Shown here piece by piece: positions 1 to 5,262 of a DNA stretch of 7,128 nucleotides. Where the stretch lies: NCBI GenBank assembly GCA_035624865.1, contig DASPQS010000067.1, positions 1-7,128 on the forward strand. The letters are read 5' to 3'. The first letter of the stretch is position 1. Each line of letters opens with the position of its first letter. Both the position numbers and the translations under genes were made by a program. The DNA comes from JASHZA01 sp035624865 (GTDB taxonomy: Bacteria > Desulfobacterota > Binatia > Binatales > Binataceae). Below the pieces are notes generated by a model. It worked only from the letters and a program-made list of their open reading frames with translations, had not been told where the DNA came from and did not search any database.

Positions 1-136
1 ACACGCCGGCGTGCCGCGCGCCGAGATCTCGCAGATCGCCGGCACCGTGCTCGACGAGGTGGAGCGCGCCAAGGTCGTCGACCGTCCCGTCACCCGTGAA
101 GAGATAGTTTCGCTGCTAGAGATTGCGTACGGATGA
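1..136 (+). CDS. C-terminal end of a possible iron-containing alcohol dehydrogenase (partial)
   Basis: An open frame enters from the left edge (first whole codon at base 2) and stops at TGA 134-136, giving 44 residues. The visible end contains VVDRPVTREEIVSLLEIAYG. A proline followed by V-T-x-E-[ED]-[IL]-x-x-[IL]-L and a final A-Y resembles the tail of iron-type (group III) alcohol dehydrogenases, which often finish 'NPRPVT-E-D-I...LL-AAY'. Those enzymes are cytoplasmic NAD(P)-dependent oxidoreductases. No catalytic or metal-binding part is in the window, so the family call is an inference from a short tail. That a gene ends here is much safer. The next gene starts 48 bases downstream on the same strand with its own ribosome site, so the two could be co-transcribed. 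Confidence 0.5.
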   Translation, partial: HAGVPRAEISQIAGTVLDEVERAKVVDRPVTREEIVSLLEIAYG

Positions 137-171
137 GGCGCGGCCGCGCTGGCACACGCTTCAATTACGAC

Positions 172-176
172 GGAGG
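172..176 (+). promoter_or_regulatory. Ribosome binding site of the first SnoaL-like gene
   Basis: A perfect GGAGG lies 8 bases before the ATG at 185 and fixes that start. Confidence 0.8.
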
Positions 177-184
177 AAACAGCC

Positions 185-580
185 ATGAGCGTCGAAGCAA
201 ACAAGGAACTCGTTGCCAAAACCTGGGACGCCTTTGCCAAAGGCGACATCAAGACGGCCTTCGCCAACATGTCGGACGAGGTTAGCTGGCTTATTCCGGG
301 TAATCTTCCGAACCTCTCCGGGCTGCGTAAAGGCAAGGCCGCGATTCTCGAATTCGCCCGCCACGCCGCCAAAATCTTCCCCTCGGGTCTCAAGAGCGAA
401 GTGAAACGCGTCTATGGCGACGGCGATACGGTAATTGTCGAGATGACCAATCGCGGCAAGGTCTTCAATGGCAAGGATTACGAGAACGAGTATTGCTTCG
501 TGTTCGAGGTCGAGGCCGGCAAGATTCGCCGCGTCCGCGAATACGTCGATACTCAGAAGGCGAAGGAATTGACCAACTGA
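185..580 (+). CDS. SnoaL-like / nuclear transport factor 2 family protein
   Basis: This 131-residue protein has the size and pattern of the SnoaL/NTF2-like cone fold. An N-terminal helix (about residues 3-20) holds ELVAKTWDAFAKGDIKTAF, with the W-x-A-F-x-K-G-D signature. It is followed by the D-E-V-S-W strand and an L-x-G-x-x-x-G loop near residues 45-51. The C-terminal strand reads KIRRVREYVDT, the usual 'I..vrEYvDt' ending. Members include ketosteroid-isomerase-like and polyketide-cyclase-like enzymes as well as many uncharacterised small-molecule binding proteins, so the substrate cannot be given. There is no signal peptide, so it is probably cytoplasmic. The ATG start is backed by GGAGG 8 bases upstream. 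A strong hairpin follows the stop. The family call is firm and the function is unknown. Confidence 0.88.
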   Translation: MSVEANKELVAKTWDAFAKGDIKTAFANMSDEVSWLIPGNLPNLSGLRKGKAAILEFARHAAKIFPSGLKSEVKRVYGDGDTVIVEMTNRGKVFNGKDYENEYCFVFEVEAGKIRRVREYVDTQKAKELTN

Positions 581-602
581 TTGATCGCAATTCAATACCT
601 GC

Positions 603-635
603 GCGACGGTGCGAACCTCTGCTCCGCACCGTCGC
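603..635 (+). terminator. Candidate terminator hairpin after the first SnoaL-like gene
   Basis: GCGACGGTGCG (603-613) and CGCACCGTCGC (625-635) form a perfect 11-bp GC-rich stem with an 11-base loop. The stem begins 22 bases after the TGA at 578-580. A T-containing stretch follows (CCTTCGTTTA, 638-647), but there is no clean T-run. It probably ends or attenuates the upstream transcript, although a structured processing site is also possible. Confidence 0.55.
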
Positions 636-739
636 CGCCTTCGTTTACGCCAAGCTCCGAGAGGCGTCGGCGGCACCGGAACTAAGGTACGCCCTCCGGC
701 GGTCACAGACCTTCTGTGGGAGAGCCAGGAGAGTCAGGG

Positions 740-1180
740 TTGTCTGAGTCAGTCATCCGGCGGGTTCGTGACGACGAACTTGATGCCGTCTTGCGGATGT
801 GGCGCGCCGCTGGGGTCACTCCGCCCAGTGTCAGTGATTCAGTCGAGGGCCTGGCCCGTTTGATTCGCGAGCCGACCGCCCTCCTTCTGGTCGCAACGAT
901 CGACAACCAGGTCATCGGTTCAGTTATCGGCGGATGGGACGGATGGCGGGGCAACATCTATCGTCTCGCGGTTGCCCCTGAGTATCGGCGAAGGGGAATT
1001 GCCCGGCGGCTGGTTGCGGAAATAAGCAGCGAACTTTTCGCCAGAGGTGCTACCAGACTCTCGGCGCTCGTCGAGCACGAACATCAATGGGCGATGGATT
1101 TTTGGGACTCTCTGACCGATCTCGGTTACGCCCGCGACCCCAAATTCGCGAGGTACATTGCGGATCGGAGGGACGATTAG
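740..1180 (+). CDS. GNAT family N-acetyltransferase, YpeA-like
   Basis: This 146-residue protein (from the TTG start) has a full GNAT fold. The N-terminal strand-helix is VIRRVRDDELDAVLRMW. The strand-turn I-G-S-V-I-G-G-W-D-G-W-R-G (about 59-71) is very like the GGYDGHRG region of E. coli YpeA. Motif A, IYRLAVAPEYRRRGIARRL (73-91), carries the acetyl-CoA pyrophosphate loop R-R-R-G-I-A. The end has F-W-x-x-L-x-x-L-G-Y. It should transfer an acetyl group from acetyl-CoA to an unidentified amine. Two starts are possible. GTG 716 adds eight residues with no fitting ribosome site. TTG 740 has AGGAG at 727-731, 8 bases upstream, and places the 'S-V-I-R-R' strand at the usual distance from the N-terminus, so I prefer TTG. 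No terminator is obvious downstream. Confidence 0.88.
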   Translation: MSESVIRRVRDDELDAVLRMWRAAGVTPPSVSDSVEGLARLIREPTALLLVATIDNQVIGSVIGGWDGWRGNIYRLAVAPEYRRRGIARRLVAEISSELFARGATRLSALVEHEHQWAMDFWDSLTDLGYARDPKFARYIADRRDD

Positions 1181-1248
1181 GCGCGGTAGACCCGTCGCTT
1201 TTACTAAATGGCTTCGTACGATCAGGTCGGGCTAGTCTGCGTAAGCCC

Positions 1249-1461
1249 TTAAAAGCTTCCTCCGTAGCGTACAGCGTGGCTGTTATCCAAGGCGCTTCGA
1301 ATCTCGTTCAAAGGCACTGCCTCGCCTTGATGCAGCCTCTTCAATAGCGCGTCAATTTCATCTGCCCTTCGGGCGTAAAATGCCCCGGCCTCGCTGTCTT
1401 CCGCCGTATAAGCCTTGGAATTCATCTGGTCGAGATACCGGGCCCGCTCAAGACGCGTCAC
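1249..1461 (-). CDS. Hypothetical small protein; body of a probably frameshifted secreted protein
   Basis: The frame is open from 1509 down to the TAA at 1249-1251. The longest version with a standard start begins at GTG 1461 (70 residues), where GGAGG (1464-1468) is only 2 bases away, too close for a convincing ribosome site. The protein is charged and helical: residues 1-20 contain TRLERARYLDQMNSKAYTAE and the centre reads AGAFYARRADEIDALLKRL. I recognise no family. An overlapping frame directly upstream encodes a clear signal peptide but stops at 1448. Removing one base from the C4 run at 1478-1481 (C on the minus strand) would join the two into a 110-residue exported protein. I therefore think this is the mature part of such a protein, split by a sequencing error or a real mutation. 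An independent cytoplasmic protein is the alternative. Confidence 0.5.
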   Translation of the reverse strand: MTRLERARYLDQMNSKAYTAEDSEAGAFYARRADEIDALLKRLHQGEAVPLNEIRSALDNSHAVRYGGSF

Positions 1462-1582
1462 GACCTCCGCCTCTTGAGGGGTTCCCGCTCTCAGTTGAAG
1501 TGTCGCCCGCTATAGCCATCGCCCCAAACGGAGCTGCCAGCATGACAGCAAGAAGCGTGGATATGGCCAGCGGCCTGCTCAT
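1448..1582 (-). pseudogene. Signal-peptide fragment of the frameshifted small secreted protein
   Basis: From ATG 1580-1582 the frame reads MSRPLAISTLLAVMLAAPFG then AMAIAGD. This is a typical Sec signal peptide: one arginine, a hydrophobic stretch of about 20 residues, and small residues around a likely cleavage after A-I-A. After about a dozen more residues the frame turns glycine/arginine-rich and stops at 1448. The frame one base over stays open and carries the helical sequence listed at 1249-1461. A signal peptide attached to almost nothing is not a plausible product, so I read this as the 5' part of one gene broken by a single extra base, most simply in the C-run at 1478-1481. The ribosome site is weak (GAAAAG about 10 bases upstream). 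The gene follows the His/Trp-rich secreted protein on the same strand, so the pair may have been co-expressed. Confidence 0.5.
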
Positions 1583-1656
1583 TGCTGCTGACTTTTCAAC
1601 TGCAAGACAGTTGCGGCCAAGCTGCCTTTCTTTCGGTCGATCACGCCCATAGCAGC

Positions 1657-1686
1657 GGCGTCGGCGCGAAGCGTCACGCCGACGCC
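1657..1686 (-). terminator. Perfect 10-bp GC hairpin between the two secreted-protein genes
   Basis: GGCGTCGGCG (1657-1666) and CGCCGACGCC (1677-1686) are perfectly complementary with a 10-base loop. The hairpin lies 17 bases past the TGA (1704-1706) of the His/Trp-rich gene. No T-run follows on the minus strand, so it may be a weak terminator, an mRNA-stabilising 3' structure, or an attenuator lowering expression of the downstream small gene. Confidence 0.45.
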
Positions 1687-1703
1687 ACCGATTACCCACC
1701 GAA

Positions 1704-2228
1704 TCAATGGTTGTCCTGATCGTGATGGCCGTGACCTTGGTCTCCGTCGTGGTCATGATGAGCAGCCCACCAGGCCGGGTGATGCTCCTTGACCCATTGG
1801 CCACGATTTTTCACCCACCAATCGCGATCATGCCAGTGGTGGTGCTCGTCATAGTCGCCGTCGCGGCCAAGATTGGGATTGTTCTGGGCCCACTCGGGAT
1901 GATGCTTGCGTACCCAGTCGGGATCGTTCGTCTCCCACCAGTGACGATTGTGCCACTGATTGTGCTTGTCCCAGCCGCCAATCTCTCCTTGTTGCCGGGC
2001 GTATGCCGCGACGTCAGGGTGCTCCTGTAGCCATTTGGCGATCCCAGGATGCGCATTCAGGTAACCCGGATTGTTGACCATCCCTGCCTCTACGTCCGGA
2101 TGGTTTGCCAAGAACCTGTTCCACTGCGCTTCCGCGCCTGGGTTGGGGAGCTGCGCCAGAGCGGACCCGGCCATCATCATGCAAGCCATCGCCGCCACGG
2201 CAAAAACCAAAATTGTTCGAATCCTCAT
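1704..2228 (-). CDS. Secreted histidine/tryptophan-rich repeat protein
   Basis: The start is ATG 2226-2228, with GGAGG (2236-2240) 7 bases upstream; the frame is open further upstream but lacks support there. The 174-residue product begins with a Sec signal peptide, MRIRTILVFAVAAMACMMMA followed by GSALA, with likely cleavage after A-L-A at 25. Residues 36-75 hold several H-P or N-P turns (NHPDVEAG, NAHPGIAKW, EHPDVAAY). Residues 92-113 and 132-153 are two copies of W-H-[ND]-R-x-W-W ... W-V-[RK]-x-H-H-P-x-W, exactly 40 residues apart. The tail (157-174) is mostly His, Asp and Gly. I count 21 His and 14 Trp among 149 mature residues, and no Cys. It should be periplasmic or extracellular. Binding of metal ions (Ni, Cu, Zn) is an inference from composition. 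I recognise no named family. Confidence 0.82.
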   Translation of the reverse strand: MRIRTILVFAVAAMACMMMAGSALAQLPNPGAEAQWNRFLANHPDVEAGMVNNPGYLNAHPGIAKWLQEHPDVAAYARQQGEIGGWDKHNQWHNRHWWETNDPDWVRKHHPEWAQNNPNLGRDGDYDEHHHWHDRDWWVKNRGQWVKEHHPAWWAAHHDHDGDQGHGHHDQDNH

Positions 2229-2309
2229 CCACCTACCTCCGATTTCTAAATCCACAATAAGCATAGAGCGGGTCCTGCCAGCAAAGCGTTTCACAGATTT
2301 GCTACGTAT

Positions 2310-2337
2310 ATTTTACCTCCGCGGTTGCACGTTGGAA
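2310..2337 (-). promoter_or_regulatory. Candidate promoter of the His/Trp-rich protein gene
   Basis: On the minus strand, TTCCAA (2332-2337) and TAAAAT (2310-2315) are separated by 16 bases. The -10 box matches the sigma-70 consensus at five of six positions and the -35 box at three of six. Transcription would begin near 2303, leaving a leader of about 75 bases. That leader would open with AGCAAA (2303-2298) pairing with TTTGCT (2285-2280), a 6-bp stem with a 12-base loop. This is a prediction from pattern only. Confidence 0.3.
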
Positions 2338-2358
2338 TAACGAGCCTTCGCCCAATGA

Positions 2359-2383
2359 TCGCTAAGCGTGGCTTACCTAGCGA
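2359..2383 (-). terminator. Imperfect hairpin overlapping the stop of the phosphatase gene
   Basis: TCGC-TAAGC (2359-2367) pairs with GCTTA (2371-2375) and GCGA (2380-2383), with a 4-base bulge and a GTG loop. The TAG stop of the phosphatase (2377-2379) lies inside it. No T-run follows, so termination here is only possible. Confidence 0.3.
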
Positions 2384-2760
2384 CCAAATATCCCGAGCCA
2401 TCGCCGTCGATCCTCGACTATCGGCCGGCGGCGCTTGAGCAACGCGTAGGCTTCGTCGAGGGTGAGTCCGCGCCGCGTTTTCAAAAACCACGCAACCACC
2501 AGCGGCGCGCGCTCGCAGCCCTCCTCGCAATGCACCAGTACGCGCAGGCCTCGTTCCAGCGCCGCGTCGATCAACGCCGCCGTGCTATCGAGCGTTGCCC
2601 GCCCGTTGGCCAGAAATGGAATCTGGATCGCGTGCGCCGGCTCTCCCTCTGGCACGTCCGGCAGCACGCTGATTATCATTCCTTCGAATCGCTGCGCATC
2701 CTGTAGGTCGCCGACGAACAGATTCGCGATGATTTCGCTATGGCCCCACGGTTCCGCCAA
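2377..2760 (-). CDS. Dual-specificity-type protein phosphatase with atypical active site
   Basis: This 127-residue protein has the layout of a small bacterial dual-specificity phosphatase. It opens with an 'I-x-x-N-L-F-V-G-D' strand (10-18), typical of DSPs, and a helix (55-70) precedes RVLVHCEEGCERAP (73-86). The last motif is the C-x5-R phosphate loop with nucleophile Cys78 and Arg84. The family attacks phosphoester substrates through a cysteinyl-phosphate. Two usual features are changed: the Ser/Thr after the loop arginine is Ala85, and where the general-acid Asp is expected (after I-P-F-L, 47-50) I see A-N-G, with the nearest Asp at 58. It may be slow, use another acid, or mainly bind its ligand. 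The TTG start at 2758-2760 is supported by GGAGG (2771-2775) and AAGGG (2766-2770). It lies 96 bases downstream of the DinB-type gene on the same strand. Confidence 0.8.
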   Translation of the reverse strand: MAEPWGHSEIIANLFVGDLQDAQRFEGMIISVLPDVPEGEPAHAIQIPFLANGRATLDSTAALIDAALERGLRVLVHCEEGCERAPLVVAWFLKTRRGLTLDEAYALLKRRRPIVEDRRRWLGIFGR

Positions 2761-2856
2761 GTCCGCCCTTCCTCCAGCCCAAAAGTCTTCACTCTACCAC
2801 GGAATACCCCAGCCACGGCTCCGTTTACAAATCTTTGAACGCTGGCCTCAACACTC

Positions 2857-3417
2857 TCAAAACGCGTCCGGCGCCAAATTGTACATCGCCAGAAAATCGG
2901 TCACGCCGTAGTCATGGCCGAGTTGTTGGATCAGCGTCGTCGCTTGGCTGCGATGGTGCGTCTGATGGTTGAACAGATGAGCCATCGCAAACCACAGCGG
3001 ATGCTCCCGTTCGATTCCTTGGCTGTTGGCGTAGCGCATCGGCACCGACAGCATCCCAGGCTCGAGTTCGTCCAACCACGCCTCGAGCACCGCGTCCGTC
3101 TCGGCGCGTTGGGCTCGCAGTTCGCCAAAATTGGAATACAGTTCGCGCGCGTGCGCTCCGAGAATCGGGATCAGTTTTGCGCCTTCGAAGGCACTAAACC
3201 GGAGCGGCGTGCACGTGGCGAACCGGCTCATCCAGTGCCGATCCGTCAGCAGCAGATGGTTAAGCGTGCCGTGCACGGAATAAAAGAACGCACCCAGATC
3301 CCGTCTGCGCTCCTCCTCCGGCAGTGCGGCGGAGATTTCGTACAGCCGCCCGTTGCCCCACGTGTTATAGCGCCCCATCAGGCGAAATTGCTGTAGATGA
3401 GCCGATGCGGGATTCAT
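2857..3417 (-). CDS. DinB family protein
   Basis: The 186-residue protein matches the DinB/YfiT-like four-helix bundle along its length. Helix 1 holds YNTWGNGRLYEISAALPEEE. The hallmark SVHGTLNHLLLTDRHW spans 47-62. The C-terminal helix reads AMAHLFNHQTHHRSQATTL (145-162). In this fold three histidines, one in the HGTLNH segment (49 or 54) and two in the H-x3-H-x2-HH segment (147, 151, 154, 155), bind a divalent metal. The family includes thiol-S-transferases such as bacillithiol- or mycothiol-dependent enzymes, and many members of unknown role; despite the name it is unrelated to DNA polymerase IV. The start is ATG 3415-3417 with AGAGG (3426-3430) 8 bases upstream. It is probably cytoplasmic. 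A palindrome-rich control region lies just upstream. Confidence 0.9.
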   Translation of the reverse strand: MNPASAHLQQFRLMGRYNTWGNGRLYEISAALPEEERRRDLGAFFYSVHGTLNHLLLTDRHWMSRFATCTPLRFSAFEGAKLIPILGAHARELYSNFGELRAQRAETDAVLEAWLDELEPGMLSVPMRYANSQGIEREHPLWFAMAHLFNHQTHHRSQATTLIQQLGHDYGVTDFLAMYNLAPDAF

Positions 3418-3443
3418 GTGCCATTCCTCTCGCTTATGCCTGT

Positions 3444-3496
3444 GGACGTATCAACATGCATATAGTTATCGTCAACATATATCAAGTGATACGTCC
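3444..3496 (-). promoter_or_regulatory. Promoter/operator-like region between the DinB and second SnoaL-like genes
   Basis: GGACGTATCA (3444-3453) and TGATACGTCC (3487-3496) are a perfect 10-bp inverted repeat around an AT-rich 33-base core, unusual in this GC-rich window. Inside lie TCAACAT at 3451-3457 and again at 3472-3478 (21 bases, two helical turns apart), and the palindrome TATCA-AG-TGATA (3480-3491). On the minus strand TTGACG (3470-3475) is 17 bases from GATACG (3447-3452). This is a possible -35/-10 pair giving a leader of about 20 bases to the DinB start, with the -10 box inside the left arm. A repressor bound here would cover the promoter. No regulator gene is in the window. Confidence 0.45.
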
Positions 3497-3599
3497 GTCG
3501 CTTGAATCGCTTCCACACGCATGACCGGACGCCTTGCCGCTCGCGCCGCAGCGCTCTGGAGCGTAGTCTCGATCAAGCCCGCAAGAGGGGAGGCCCGCG

Positions 3600-4013
3600 A
3601 TGTCCGAACGCGAAGCCGTAATCCAGGCCAATCGAGCCTTCTATCGTGCTTTCGAAAGCCTCCAGCTCGAGAGCATGGAGAGTGTCTGGTCTCGTGATGC
3701 CACCATCGTTTGCATCCATCCCGGATGGCGCAAACTCGAGGGGTGGGGGCCGGTGATGAATAGTTGGGAACGCATCTTCGACAACGTCTTCGAGATGAAG
3801 TTCGACGTGGTTGAAACCGATGTAAGGATCAGCGGCGATCTCGCCGTGGTTGTCACCGAGGAAAATCTCACCCAGCGCGGCTACGACGGGATCGGACGCT
3901 CGCAAGTGCTCGCCACCAACGTCTTCGAGCGCGCCGGCCAGAAGTGGTTTCTCGTGCTCCATCACGGGTCGCCCGTGATGCAGGCGCCCGGCGAGGAAAC
4001 CCCGCTCCAATAG
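3600..4013 (+). CDS. SnoaL-like / nuclear transport factor 2 family protein (second copy)
   Basis: This 137-residue protein belongs to the NTF2-like superfamily, in the subgroup with an 'HPGW' loop. Helix 1 reads AVIQANRAFYRAFESLQLES. It is followed by VWSRDATIVCIHPGW (29-43), then W-G-P-V-M-N-S-W (49-56) and alternating strands such as DLAVVVTEEN. The last strand is KWFLVLHHGSPV. This is the pattern of SnoaL_3/DUF4440-type proteins, often annotated as ketosteroid-isomerase-like. The substrate is unknown. It is clearly not a recent duplicate of the protein at 185-580, which lacks the HPGW loop. The start is ATG 3600 with GGGGAGG (3587-3593) 6 bases upstream. There is no signal peptide. It is convergent with sat and shares the hairpin at 4034-4066 as a likely end point. 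Confidence 0.87.
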   Translation: MSEREAVIQANRAFYRAFESLQLESMESVWSRDATIVCIHPGWRKLEGWGPVMNSWERIFDNVFEMKFDVVETDVRISGDLAVVVTEENLTQRGYDGIGRSQVLATNVFERAGQKWFLVLHHGSPVMQAPGEETPLQ

Positions 4014-4021
4014 CGAAGCCG

Positions 4022-4066
4022 CAAAAAGAAAAGGCCGCGCGCTCCGAAGGGTCCGCGGCGCGCGGC
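4022..4066 (-). terminator. Intrinsic terminator of the cysC-sat operon
   Basis: GCCGCGCGC (4034-4042) and GCGCGCGGC (4058-4066) make a perfect 9-bp stem with a 15-base loop. It starts 11 bases past the sat stop. On the minus strand it is followed by TTTTCTTTTT (4031-4022), a near-perfect U-tract. This is the clearest terminator in the window. The stem may also end the convergent plus-strand SnoaL-like transcript, but no T-run follows on that side. Confidence 0.85.
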
Positions 4067-4077
4067 GACAACCCTGT

Positions 4078-5262
4078 CTACTTGGTCTCGCGCATCGAGC
4101 GCACGAGGATTGCCGCAATCTCGGGGCGCGTGTATTCCGGCGGCGGAGCCTGCCCCGCGCGAAGCATCTCGCGCACCTTCGTTCCCGACAGCAGCAGCCG
4201 ATCGACGTCTGCATGGGGGCAGGTCTTGAACGAGGCCATGCCGCCGCATTTGCCGCAATAAAATGTGTTTTCGAAGGTTAGCGGCGTGATTCCGATCTCC
4301 GCCGCGTCGAACCGCTCGAAAATCTTCTGCGCGTCGTACGTGCCGTAATAGTTGCCGACCCCGGCGTGGTCGCGGCCGACGATAAAATGCGTGCAGCCAT
4401 AGTTGCGCCGCACGATCGCGTGCAGGATCGCCTCGCGCGGACCGCCGTAGCGCATATGCGCCGGCATCACCGCAATCATCGCCCGCCCTTTCGGATAATA
4501 GAGGTCGAGCAGGACCTTGTAGGTTTCCATCCGCACCGCCGCCGGCACGTCGTCGCCCTTGGTCTCGCCGACTAGCGGATGGAGCAACAAGCCGTCGCAG
4601 ATTTCGAGCGCCGACTTCTGGATATATTCGTGGGCGCGATGCGTCGGGTTGCGCGTCTGGAAAGCGACGATCTTCTTCCATCCGTTCTCGCGGAAGCGCG
4701 CGCGGGTCTCGCGCGGTTCGCGCGGATATTCCAGGAACGTGCGGCCGGGAATATCTTCGACCAGGATCACCCGCCCGCCGAGACACCATTGTGGTGCCGT
4801 CAACACGTTCTTCGCGCCCGGATGGGCTTCGTCAGCGGTGCCGAATACTGCTTCCGCCTCGCGCTTGCGGTCGACGCAGTATACTTCAGCAATCTTCAGG
4901 ATCCCGATGCGCGAACCATCCTCGGCGGCAAGCGCGATATCCTGGCCGGAGCCCAGTGCGCGCGCCTCCCCCTCTTCGAGGCCAAACGTAATCGGAATCG
5001 GCCATGGGATCCCTGAGGCGAGCCGCATCTCGTCCCGGCTGCGCAGATAGTCGGCGCCGCTCATGAAACCGGTCAGCGGCGAGAACGCTCCCGACGCCAG
5101 CATTTCGAGGTCGGCCAGGTCCCGCGCGTTGAGCTTTACCGCCGGCAGCTTCTCCATGTACCGGCGCAGACCGGGCTGCTCCGCCTCCGATGCGCGCAGG
5201 TCGACCAGGTCGCCGCCGCCATGCGGCGTGATCGCGTCAGACGCATTTGCGCCGGCGCTCAT
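4078..5262 (-). CDS. sat: Sulfate adenylyltransferase (ATP sulfurylase)
   Basis: Sat joins sulfate and ATP into adenosine 5'-phosphosulfate (APS) plus pyrophosphate in the cytoplasm. The 394 residues are the normal length for the single-chain Sat type, not the CysD/CysN type. The PUA-like N-terminal domain contains ASGAFSPLTGFMSGADY (56-72). The catalytic domain has the nucleotide motif QTRNPTHRAH (202-211), M-P-A-H-M-R-Y-G-G-P-R-E-A (266-278) and GRDHAGVG (296-303). Cys336, Cys339, Cys348 and His350 form the zinc site known from Thermus-type enzymes. No kinase domain is fused; the separate cysC gene upstream supplies it. The ATG (5260-5262) overlaps the cysC TGA as ATGA, and only a weak GGGA lies upstream, so coupled translation is likely. 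The gene ends at a strong terminator. The direction fits assimilation or PAPS supply; no dissimilatory genes are visible. Confidence 0.97.
   Translation of the reverse strand: MSAGANASDAITPHGGGDLVDLRASEAEQPGLRRYMEKLPAVKLNARDLADLEMLASGAFSPLTGFMSGADYLRSRDEMRLASGIPWPIPITFGLEEGEARALGSGQDIALAAEDGSRIGILKIAEVYCVDRKREAEAVFGTADEAHPGAKNVLTAPQWCLGGRVILVEDIPGRTFLEYPREPRETRARFRENGWKKIVAFQTRNPTHRAHEYIQKSALEICDGLLLHPLVGETKGDDVPAAVRMETYKVLLDLYYPKGRAMIAVMPAHMRYGGPREAILHAIVRRNYGCTHFIVGRDHAGVGNYYGTYDAQKIFERFDAAEIGITPLTFENTFYCGKCGGMASFKTCPHADVDRLLLSGTKVREMLRAGQAPPPEYTRPEIAAILVRSMRETK

Noticed and set aside
138..149. 12-base palindrome GCGCGGCCGCGC in the gap before the first SnoaL-like gene
   Set aside because: Short GC-only palindromes are expected by chance at this composition, and no second copy is seen.
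161..706. Minus-strand open frame of 181 codons opposite the first SnoaL-like gene
   Set aside because: It mirrors a confident gene with a good ribosome site and runs through the hairpin at 603-635. It has no recognisable domain.
1229..1248. GGGCT/AGCCC hairpin in the convergent gap
   Set aside because: The stem is only 5 bp with a 10-base loop, and no T-run follows on either strand. It is not distinguishable from chance in GC-rich DNA.
3573..4214. Minus-strand open frame of 213 codons opposite the second SnoaL-like gene
   Set aside because: It lies antisense to a clear family protein and across the sat terminator, with Arg-rich low-complexity sequence and no ribosome site.
3962..4789. Long open frame on the minus strand (275 codons)
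   Set aside because: It is a different frame of sat on the same strand, very rich in Arg, Ala, Gly and Pro with no domain pattern. The sat frame is certain.
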